Assembly (NCBI RefSeq): GCF_029168945.1
Contig: NC_083601.1
Span: forward strand, 68,933,595 to 68,997,594
Direction of reading: 5' to 3'
DNA from: Cannabis sativa
Lineage: Eukaryota; Streptophyta; Magnoliopsida; Rosales; Cannabaceae
DNA length: 64,000 bases
The notes beneath the pieces were generated by a model. The model did no database searches and was not told where the DNA came from. It saw only the letters and a list, made by a program, of their open reading frames with translations. Every line of letters starts with the position of its first letter. The first letter of the stretch is position 1. Positions 36,401 through 44,830 of the stretch are shown piece by piece. The translations under genes were made by a program, and so were the position numbers.

Positions 36401-37124
36401 ATCTTTCAGCATTTTCATTCTCTTTCCAAAATAAAGCACAACTGTCCTTACATACATGAATGGTTTCATATCTTAAACCAAGATCACGCAACATCTTCTT
36501 AGCCTCGTAATATGACCGTGGAATCTTATTGTCTTTGGGAAATGCTTTCCAAAGTAAGTCCAACAACAGATCAAATGATTTGTTACTCCAATCACACATC
36601 ACTTTAATGTGCATTAGATTAACAATAAATGTTAAGCTCGAGAATACTGTGCATCCGGGGTACAACTCCTTTTCAGCTTCAGCAAATAAGTTAGGTAATG
36701 AATTCCTTGCATTGTTGTCGCCATTTGAATCTCCAAGGTTCACAAAATCACTATTTCTATGAGATTGATTAGCTAAATCCTCTAATACTGGTATCATATC
36801 GTCATCATCTTCATCATCACTATCATATAATGTGTTGTCTTCCTCAACGATTGATTCTGCATTCTCTTCATCCTCGTGTATTTCTGTGATATCTTCCCCG
36901 TGGAACTCCCATAAAACATATTTTGTATAAAATCCTCTTACAAATATATGGCGCTCAATCGTCTCCAAGTCATAATAGTATAAGTTCATACATGAAACAC
37001 ATGGACATCGAATCTTATTTTCATCATTCAAGTGAAAGGATGATAATTTGAGAAAATTTTTAAGTCCATTGAAAAACTCCTCCGATAATCTATCCTTTTG
37101 AAAAATCCAGTTCTTATCTATCAT
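33480..37124 (-). CDS. TNP2: CACTA TNP2-type transposase
   Basis: Four exons on the minus strand: 37124-34846, 34750-34442, 34370-34265, 34175-33480 (TAA). All introns are GT-AG and the phases close exactly, giving 1129 codons without a break. Domains: transposase-associated domain (residues about 1-75, with CPCVSC), a zinc-finger-like stretch near residue 235 (CPVCDH), the TNP2/Transposase_21 core with conserved acidic residues in GFAIDGFNPFG (about 333) and GKDIDVFLRPL (about 380), DVMHIEKN (about 558), DUF4218 (about 610-790) and DUF4216 in exon 4 (FKCSWYN). TNP2 proteins bind CACTA ends and cut them in the nucleus. The gene looks complete, so the element may be mobile or recently was. Start ATG 37124 is the first Met before the associated domain. 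Confidence 0.92.
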
Positions 37125-37430
37125 TTTTTATTTTATCTTCCGATAAACACGATGAATTATACTACAAGAAAAAATATTTAATATTAATAATTTTGATAAA
37201 TACTATATTGTGTTTGAAAAAGTATATAAAATAATATAATAATAAATAATATGATTTTTTTGTTTGGGTTGCTCTGGTAGTTTATATGTGAATTTTTGTT
37301 GCGATTTAGGTTGTTCAATTACTATGAGGGTTTCTATGTGAAATAATGTGAAGATACAAAAAAAAAAATTATTTTCAAGTGTAAAATTAAAAAAATCCTA
37401 TCAAATATTCTTTAGTTATTAATAATTATA
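37125..37430 (-). promoter_or_regulatory. Upstream region of the TNP2 gene
   Basis: Non-coding and AT-rich, and directly upstream of the TNP2 start on the minus strand, so it should carry that promoter. No single TATA box can be chosen from the sequence. Confidence 0.4.
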
Positions 37431-37892
37431 GGTGCCGTTTGGTAACACTTTTTTAATCACTTTTCAGTTTTTAAAATTAGAAAAGTCAAAATATTTTTTA
37501 AAAACATATTCTATAAAAGTGTTTTTACTTTTCAATTTTTTTAATTGAAAATTAAAATTTTAAAAACAAAAAAGTCACTTTTACTATTTTTTTAAACAAT
37601 TTTTTTAATCAATGTTTTAAACTCCGACTCAGACCCAAACTCGGCCCTACCCCTGGTACCGAACCTAGCACCCGATCCGGACCCGGACCCACACCCGACT
37701 TAAATAAAATCAAAAAACAAAATAAAAATAAATTTTACAGAACACACTTTTGTTTTCAGCTTTTAAAATTAAAAAACAAAAGTGGTTATAGAACACATTT
37801 TTGTTTTTCAAAAACAAAATTTTAAAAACAAAAATTCTACCTCATTTTTGTAATTTAAAAATTAGAAAACATAATTGTTACCAAACGGCACC
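37431..37892. mobile_element. MITE with GGTGCCGTTTGG termini
   Basis: Ends are inverted repeats, GGTGCCGTTTGGTAAC at the left and GTTACCAAACGGCACC at the right, 462 bp apart. Subterminal poly-A/T-rich arms (cacttttc.. / ..aaaagtgg) also fold back. A small GC-rich patch lies at about 37621-37700. ATA on both sides may be a 3-bp duplication. The superfamily is not certain. It sits inside the CACTA element, so it is younger than the CACTA or was carried with it. Confidence 0.75.
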
Positions 37893-38263
37893 ATAGTGTA
37901 TAAATTTTATTGGCACAACTAAAGTGACGATCTAATATTTCTTATTTATTGTTGAAGTGTACAAATAAATTCATATTTATATTTATAATTGATAATTTAT
38001 AGTTTATAGTTTCAACTCAAAAATAAGTGCTACACAACTAAGTATAAAGAATATAATACTAATTTTTATTTCAGATATATATACTTAATTGCTACTATTT
38101 TTAAAAATTATAAGTTATGATACTCTAATTTTTTTAGTAATTAATTACATTTGTCATTTAAAAATAAAGCATATTATATTTTTTTTAAATAATGTCACTC
38201 AATTTATTTTTTGTTAAAAAAATATTTTTTAAAATAAATTACATTTAATTAATTTTGGTAGGC
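37893..38263. other. AT-rich stretch in CACTA, no gene
   Basis: No recognisable gene or repeat beyond general AT richness. Confidence 0.5.

Positions 38264-38305
<42 letters not shown>
38264..38305. repeat. (TAA)14 microsatellite
   Basis: Fourteen uninterrupted TAA units. Confidence 0.97.
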
Positions 38306-38306
<1 letters not shown>

Positions 38307-38407
38307 GAGTATATACAGCTGTATCAACCCTAAACTGCTCAACATACTCGCATTCTTAGTCGACAACTTCTCATTCTTTTGCCTAATTAAACTCTAAACA
38401 GCCTAAA

Positions 38408-39037
38408 AGAGCCATTCAGTTTGGTACAAGAATTGCAAGGGAATCAAATCGAAAGAACTTTGGAAGTAACCGTGCAGCAAACCAAGCATCTGCAGGTAGT
38501 GTAGTGATTCATGCGAAAACTGTATTGAATTAATTCCATCCTATGGTGAATCAAATTCAACAGATTTCTCGCGTAAAAAAAAAAATTCAACAGATTTCTT
38601 TCCTTTTCTGTTCATCATTTTGCTCAATTTGGGGCAATTTTTGTTACGCCTTTGGCTATGGGTGGTGAGGACAGGTGTTTGCCAAAGTGGATGACCTGCA
38701 GCTGCTTGTTTTGTAATGAACCTGGTCTGTCTTCAAGTTTTGATCCAGTGTTTGATGGCAAAGCTTTGTTTTCCACCACAAGCTTGTTTTACATTAGTGA
38801 GAAATTAGTGTCAGTAGACATTGTGCTGGTAATAAATTTTTACACAAAATGGGTATTTTGCAATTTTTGACATTATGTTCATCTGTTTATTTTTATACTT
38901 TTATTAAATTCTTAATTGGTGTTTTTTTTTTGTCTAAAGAAGTTGTACTGTTTACATGGGCATTAGAGGGATTATCTATGTCATATGCCATAAAATAAAC
39001 AAAAGAACCGCATTATCTGCTCAAAAAAAAAAAAAAA
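38408..39037 (+). pseudogene. Processed retropseudogene (3' end of an mRNA)
   Basis: An insert flanked by direct repeats containing ACTCTAAACAGCCTAAA (38391-38407 and 39039-39055), ending in about 17 A residues (39023-39038), with AATAAA about 30 bases before the tail. An open frame of 40 codons (38411-38530, TAA 38531-38533) has coding-like composition, followed by about 490 bases of 3' UTR character. Poly(A) plus a long target duplication is the mark of LINE-mediated reverse transcription. The parent gene is not recognised. The copy is 5'-truncated. Confidence 0.8.
38553..38599. repeat. Short direct repeat around an A-run
   Basis: AAATTCAACAGATTTCT occurs at 38553-38569 and 38583-38599, separated by CGCGT and an A-run. 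It looks like a very short retroposition-type insertion or template slip within the 3' UTR of the retropseudogene. Confidence 0.6.
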
Positions 39038-39107
39038 AACTCTAAACAGCCTAAATCTGCCTCTCATGTATCAACCCTAAACCTAAAATCGATCTCAGTC
39101 TCTCCCT

Positions 39108-39195
39108 CTCGTTCTGCTCTGTTCGACTTCGGCGAAGAACGGCAGCTCAGGCAGTGCTCGTTCTGCTCTGTTCGACTTCGGCGAAGAACGGCAGC
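39108..39195 (+). repeat. 39-bp tandem duplication in 5' leader
   Basis: A 39-base segment beginning CTCGTTCTGCTCTG occurs at 39108-39146 and again, unchanged, at 39157-39195. It lies in what looks like the 5' leader of the captured gene. Confidence 0.9.
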
Positions 39196-39202
39196 ACGAA
39201 AT

Positions 39203-39699
39203 ATGGGGAGTACGACCGAAACCTATATCTCTCAATGGGCAAAGGTTTGATTTTTTTCTTCACAATTTTTTTACTCTTTCCTCTAATTATTGTGTTGATT
39301 CTTCACTTCTTGGAGCATGTAATTTATTTCTACAATTCTAGAAACTAAAACATCTGCTAATGAGAGGCGACAAGGCTTTATTAGGCATTGTGGTGAAGCA
39401 CCTGCTAGGCGCATCTTACCTGGAATTGGGTTACACTTGAATGCTATTGCAACAACCTCAAAGGATTGCAAAATTACTAAGAATGTGTCTTCTGGAATAC
39501 ATATAAGGTTGCCTGGTTCCACTGTCTCCATACATTCTCCGATGGATGATCAAGAGGGTCTTGATAAAGCCTTGATTCCGGTTTCTTCAGAAATGGACAT
39601 CAATGAAAATGGGGTCCAGCTTCTAGAAGATCCTTCTGATCAAGCACCAGGATCAATAACTAATGAAGAATTCAATCAAAATAGCCCCAAGAAAAAGAG
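39203..39699 (+). pseudogene. Captured fragment of a TSO1/CPP-like (tesmin) gene
   Basis: A short first exon ends at 39244 (AAG before GTTTGA), an intron follows, and a second exon starts after CTAG at 39342. This exon encodes RILPGIGLHLNAIATTSKD and, further on, NGVQLLEDPSDQAP and NQNSPKKKR. Those phrases are characteristic of the region just N-terminal to the CXC domain in plant TSO1-like cysteine-rich polycomb-like proteins (from memory of the family). The DNA-binding CXC repeats themselves are absent: the match ends abruptly at about 39699, where AP2-gene sequence begins in another frame. In the host, such proteins regulate cell division and floral development; here only a fragment remains. 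Confidence 0.7.
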
Positions 39700-40340
39700 G
39701 CAAGTCTTACGGCTGGGAGTGGTGGGGAGAGTTCTTCTATATCGGATAATAATAAGCAACCTAGAACGGTAACGACAGTGGCGGTGGCTACGGCCGCTGG
39801 GGTTGATAGTCCGACAACCGCCGTAATAGAGGCTGTGCCTTGAAAATCCATTGATACTTTTGGACAAAGAACATCTATATACCGTGGTGTAACCAGGTCA
39901 TTTTCTCATATATATATATGCAGGCTTACTTTTTTTTTTCCCTTTCTCTCTCTCTTATTATTTTTCTTGTTATTAAATTTTAAACATTTGGTTTTGGAAT
40001 TTTTTTCAGACATAGATGGACAGGTAGATATGAGGCTCATCTATGGGATAATAGTTGCAGAAGAGAAGGACAAACTCGCAAGGGAAGACAAGGTAGAGTT
40101 TTATGTAAATATGTATAAATCTATAAACTCACTTGATTTTCAATTACGAAAAACGATTTTATATCAAATATATAAACTAATTGTGATTCTTTTTTTTCCC
40201 TTTCTGATGTGGCTCTTATTCTCCTCAATCTTCCTATATATATATATATATATATGATCATCTTCTTGGTTTGGGGCTTGATCATGTCATCATTATCATT
40301 ATAATGATAACCCTCTGCAGTTTACTTGGGTAAGCACTAA
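39700..40340 (+). pseudogene. Captured fragment of an AINTEGUMENTA-like AP2 gene
   Basis: Exon 1 part (about 39708-39896) encodes a Ser/Thr-Val-Ala-rich linker and then the first AP2 repeat start SIDTFGQRTSIYRGVTR. Exon 2 (40010-40092) encodes [20 protein letters not shown] and the following basic stretch. A 9-bp microexon TTTACTTGG (40321-40329) sits between CAG and GTAAG. This exon layout and the [16 protein letters not shown] insertion are specific to the euANT (AIL/PLETHORA/BABY BOOM) group. TGA at 39841-39843 stands where the family has Arg before KS. The second AP2 repeat and the rest of repeat 1 are missing. The frame differs from the preceding TSO1-like fragment, so no fusion protein results without splicing. 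Confidence 0.85.
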
Positions 40341-41155
40341 ATTAATAACAAGTTATTTCTTCATCAAAATATCAGTAAGTTTTTATTTGTTTCTTTCTCA
40401 GTCTGGTTTCTAGTTTTGTTTAAATATATGATTCAGATTTAAATATTTATTTTTATCTCTGTTCATGTTATTTCTAATTTAGAAGATTGTAAATTCATTA
40501 GCCCAAGAAAGAACAACTATACAGATTCGAAAACGAAGATAATTAATCCATGTCAATTCTATATTTCCTAGTTGGTTTCAATGCATATTGTTTTAGTGAA
40601 ATAGTATAGAAATTTATTCAAACCTGTTTGTGTGTACTGACTCCTTGTATCCTTTTTGAAATTCTTTGAAACACCTCACCAGTTGAAACACATGAATGAA
40701 TTTTTTAATTAACAATCTAATCAATGCAAGATTATAATGTCAATCATGATATATATTAAATATCATTTAGCTCATACCTTAACAACTATGGCACTGAATT
40801 GCTCAGATTTGTTGAGACTGTTGAGGCAAATTAAGTTTCTTTTGAGAGAAAAAAAATACAGTGAATATTGTTAACTGTGAATAGAGTAATGAAAAAAAAT
40901 GATATAAAAATTAATGTATGTACACGGTATATATTTAAAATCAAATTCAAATTTTAATTTTTGAAATACTTATTTGTAATTTTGTTATTTTTTAACCTTG
41001 TTTTGTGGGATACTTATCATTTTGGAAATTTAAATTTAAATTACTGTGTATACGGATTGTTTGTTGTATATACGTTTCTTTCTTTTTTTTTTAATTTTTT
41101 ATTTTTGGATAAACTAAATTCAATATTCTTAAAATTTTTGTTGTATATACGAGCA
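40341..41155. other. AT-rich stretch after the AP2 fragment, partly intron-like
   Basis: Begins as the intron after the microexon. The next AP2 exon, which should continue GGYDKEE, was not found. No other gene is recognisable. Confidence 0.5.
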
Positions 41156-41550
41156 ATCCTTTGTCAGCAATCAGTAACCTTGTTGCTCCAACAAATCAGA
41201 TTTGTTTACATCCTCAGCCATGTCATGGAGGACAGTATATGGTCACGCAACTGCAGCCAATGCAAGCAGACCATAGAATATCAGCTGATTCTGGTTTCTA
41301 TGGTCAGCAAATGGCTGGTTATTGTGGCCACGGTCAGCAGCAAGGGTCACAATACCTTGAACAGCGACTTTATGGTCTCTCTGTTAGAGATAATGGGATA
41401 CACAACTCATGCCCGGTATCTACTTCATCATATGTGCCACCTAGCAAGTCTTTCAAGCCAGAAGATAAACTGTTCGACGATCTTGTTGACATAGCCAAAT
41501 TTAAGTCTTCCGTTACTAAATCCCCATCCAGCAGAGCTGGTAGCATGTGA
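41156..41550 (+). pseudogene. Captured 3'-terminal exon of an unrecognised plant gene
   Basis: An open frame runs to TGA 41548-41550 and encodes a Gln/Gly/Tyr-rich low-complexity stretch (GFYGQQMAGYCGHGQQQG), then EQRLYGLSVRDNG and a conserved-looking acidic tail (KPEDKLFDDLVDIAKFK) ending RAGSM. An acceptor-like TTGTCAG precedes it at about 41160-41166. About 700-900 bases of 3' UTR-like sequence follow. It resembles C-terminal tails of trafficking adaptors (ENTH/VHS or ArfGAP types), but I cannot name the family. Composition differs sharply from the AT-rich surroundings, which supports capture. Confidence 0.55.
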
Positions 41551-43390
41551 CATCGTTAATGGTTTTGCACTGTTTCTGTGTTTTAAATACTCTGAAATTT
41601 CTCTTCTACTTTTCATTATTTGGTAATCTTCCAATCCACATGCTACCCTGTTTCGGCACAAAATTGTGCTGTAAAGAAAACATGAGAAAAAGGGTAATGA
41701 TTGTAGTTCGACATTTGGATTATATATATATACTTTATTTTTTAAAAACTAAATTGAGCTTGTTTGCTGCTCTTGTATAATGGTTTTCAAATAGTCATAT
41801 AGTATAATGGTTTTCTTGTGGTTGTATTAGGTCTTTGACTCTTTGTTGGGCATATTTTGTATCTGTAAGGCTGTTTGAACTGAATTGAGCTTGTTTGCTG
41901 GTATTGTGGCTAATAATCTTACAGAGCAAGCACATTCCTTATTGTGAAAAAGGAAAATGGTGGCTGCAATGGTTGAACACATTTCATCCAAATCATGGGC
42001 ATTCAGTTTCAGGTACTTGTCACAAAACTCAGTTTTGTTAAGCTCTCGTGTATTCTGTTCCGAAAGCAGGGCAACCTCAAGCAACGAGGTTGAGACTGTT
42101 TATGGCAGTATAAATACTTGAAAATATGTGTTTTAACATTATTTGATCATGCATCAGTTGTAGGCTTTGGTAACAGTTGCTCATTTAAGTTTTGTGTTTC
42201 ATTTTCCTCTTTTGGTTCTGCTGCAATTTAATATGGAATGAAGTTTATCCTCTTTCTCTAATTATTTTGATGCAAATATTGGTTACATTACTTGTATCTA
42301 ATCAATTTTGGAGATAAGTTTTAAGTTTGTGGCTTATATTTTGTACTTCTTAATTCTGTAAAATGGCTAAGGTTATCTCATGTTGTGGTTTATAGTCCAT
42401 TGAAAACTCTACTTTTGTTGGTTTTCTCCAAACTGTTGTTAACTCCCATATATGGCTGGTCTCCTCCTATAATATTAAAGCCTCACTGTTTAATATTTTT
42501 TTTTGTTCTGTTATTAATCTAATTAACCAATGAGTTTAATTTTATGTTAGTTTTCATTATATCTCATTCTTTTGCTATTTTAAATGCTGGAACTTTAAGA
42601 TTTCCCTATTTAAAAAAAAAAAGGGTGGTGTTTGCTAATGCTCTTAGAAGCACTAGTGCAACACTTGCCATTGAATCTGCAATCCATGGAGACTCTTTAA
42701 TATTCTAGAACTCTTGCTTTGTTAAATGCATTTGATGATCTAGATTAGACATATAGTATGTTATACATTACCTGGTGTCTTTTAATAGCCTAGTCAGTTT
42801 CAGGTGTCTTTTATCAGCCTATTGCCAGTCAGCTGTTTTTTGTGACATGTTTTGTGGTTCATCTTATTCAGGTGCTCTTATCTGGTGTAGTAATTTTAGA
42901 AGTTGCTATCTCGAAGGATTTACTTGTTTACTTTCTATCTAGAAGTTGCTATTTGCAAGGATTTACTTGATATCTGGTTTAGGTGTTTACCTTCACAACC
43001 CGACAACCCTGCAGCCGTATACCCTTCATGATCTGGTCAATTGGTGTTGTGAGAGTCCACGCATCACAAGAGGGCTCAATATATTGTATAGCAAATATAA
43101 AATGTTTGGGGAAGTACTAATAGATTGGTCGATCGGATATAAGCCAACATCCAAGATTGATCAATTAGATTTTTATAGATTTGTGTATGTTATATATTTT
43201 AAATTATGTTAGAGATTTTGTATTATCAACAATTTACTAGTTCAATTGTATATATATATATATAAGTTATTAATTCCATTAAAATGAGTTTTGCTATTTT
43301 AATTATTCTATAAATATTTAGTTAGAAATTCTACATTAATGGAATAATTAAAATTAAATATTAAATATAAATTTGGTTGGAAAATCACAT
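41551..43390. other. 3' UTR-like and intron-like captured DNA in CACTA
   Basis: T-rich, with moderate complexity unlike typical CACTA spacer. It holds direct repeats (a tgaattgagcttgtttgctg-like unit near 41752 and 41878; an agaagttgctat..aaggatttacttg unit near 42899 and 42942) and a minus-strand open frame 41827-42084 of unknown meaning. The frame at 42946-43212 starts with a Pro/Thr-rich part but has no domain I know. Confidence 0.4.
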
Positions 43391-43750
43391 ATAATTTAAT
43401 TTAAATTTATTTTGCAACAAAATTTCAGTAGCAAAATTATTATATTTTTAAGTACTAAAGTTGTATTTGTTACCAATTTTAAAGTGATTTGCTACCAAAA
43501 TGTAGTAGCAAAAAAGTTTTAGTAGTCTTTCAAAGTAATTATTTTGCTACTAGATTAGATATTTTTTGCTACAAAAATATTAGTAGCAAATTTGCTACAA
43601 ATTGTCTTGGTAGCAAAAAACTTTCAGCAACGGAGTATTAGTTACGAAGTAGCCACCAAAAAAAGTTAGTAGCAAAAAGTTTAATAGCTACCAAATAGGC
43701 ATTATTTGCTACCAAATTTTTTGTAGCTGAATATTCTTTTTTTTGTAGTG
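43390..43750. repeat. CACTA right subterminal repeats and terminus
   Basis: Many TTTGCTACCAAA / TAGTAGCAAA units in both orientations, ending in the terminal TTTGTAGTG at 43742-43750. Confidence 0.85.
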
Positions 43751-44829
43751 GATGGATTTCGTGGTTGGATTACCTAGAACCATGGGTTTGTTCGATTCCA
43801 TCTTGGTTGTGGTGGATCGATTCACGAAATCTGCTCATTTTCTACCTGTTAGAACAACCTTTTCAGTGGATCAGTTGGCAGAATTGTATGTTAGAGAGAT
43901 TGTAAGACTTCACGGGGTACCGAAGTCTATAGTTTCGGATAGAAATCCGAAGTTCACCTCCAAGTTTTGGCAGAGTTTGCAACGAGCAATGGGTACAAAA
44001 CTGAAATTCAGTACAACATTCCATCCTCAGACAGACGATCAGTCCGAAAGGACAATTCAGATATTGGAGGACATGTTACGAGCCTGTGTTATGGATTTTG
44101 AAGGCTCTTGGAATAAATATCTACCGTTGATAGAATTTTCTTACAACAACAGTGATCAGAGTACGATATGGATGGCTCCCTACGAACTGTTATACGGTAG
44201 GAAGTGTAGATCTCCCATCCACTGGGATGAGACAGGAGAGAGGAAATACTTAGGTTCAGAGTCAGTGCAGCGGACTAATGAGGCAATTGAGAAAATAAAA
44301 GCTAGAATGCTTGCCTCACAGAGTAGACAGAAAAGTTATGCAAATCCGAAACGCAGAGATGTTAAGTTCCGAGTAGGAGACCATGTATTTTTACGGGTAT
44401 CTCCAATGAAGGGGATCAAACGTTTCGGGGAAAAGAGGCAAGTTATGCCCTAGGTTTACAGGACCTTTCGAGATTCTCGAGAAGATAGCTCAAGTGGCAT
44501 ACCGGTTAGCGTTGCCTCCAGCTTTAGCAGCAATTCACTACGTATTCCATGTCTCTATGTTGAGAAAATACGTTTCAGATCCCTCTCATATACTCAGTTA
44601 TGAGAGCCTTGAATTACAGCCAGATATGTCTTACGAAGAACAGCGAGTGCAGATCCTGGATAGGAAGGATAAAGTTCTTTAGAATAAGACCATAGCTTTG
44701 GTCAAGGTACTCTGGAGAAAAAGCAAGGTGGAGGAAGCCACCTGGGAGCTAGAATCAGATATGAGAGCTCAATATCCAGAGTTATTCAGGTTAGATTTCG
44801 GGGACGAAATCCTTTTAAGGAGGGAATAG
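43751..44829 (+). pseudogene. Gypsy B pol, 3' part (integrase core to chromodomain)
   Basis: Resumes the integrase exactly after the [15 protein letters not shown] holds the first catalytic Asp; the second lies in VSDRNPKF (43936-43960), and the Glu in SERTIQILE (about 44043). Gypsy A has VSDRDPKF and TDGQSERT where B has VSDRNPKF and TDDQSERT. A one-base insertion near 44426 (a longer G run before AAAAG) shifts the frame, giving a stop at 44451-44453. The part after it contains TAG 44680-44682. The chromodomain-like end (about 44700-44800, KVEEATWELESDM) follows. Confidence 0.85.
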
Positions 44830-44830
44830 T
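44812..44830 (+). other. Gypsy B polypurine tract
   Basis: CCTTTTAAGGAGGGAATAGT-type run directly before the 3' LTR. Confidence 0.75.

Larger units (their letters stand above)
29361..43750 (-). mobile_element. CACTA (En/Spm) transposon with captured gene fragments
   Basis: Left end CACTACAAGAAAC, right end on the complementary strand CACTACAAAAAAAAG, flanked by a perfect 3-bp duplication GAT (29358-29360, 43751-43753). Subterminal arrays of TTTGCTACCAAA-like and TAGTAGCAAA-like units fill about 29361-29720 and 43390-43740. Two genes run on the minus strand: a TNP2 transposase and a transposase/Ulp1 gene. The remaining 6 kb (37125-43390) carries a MITE, a retropseudogene and exons of unrelated plant genes. 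It inserted between two codons of the Gypsy B integrase, and the flanks still abut precisely. Confidence 0.95.

Noticed and set aside
38652..38870. 72-codon frame in the retropseudogene as a gene
   Set aside because: It lies in the part that behaves as 3' UTR after the TAA at 38531-38533 and has no recognisable domain.
41827..42084. Minus-strand 85-codon frame as a gene
   Set aside because: It overlaps repeated UTR-like sequence and no domain is recognised; it is kept only as a note within the captured DNA.
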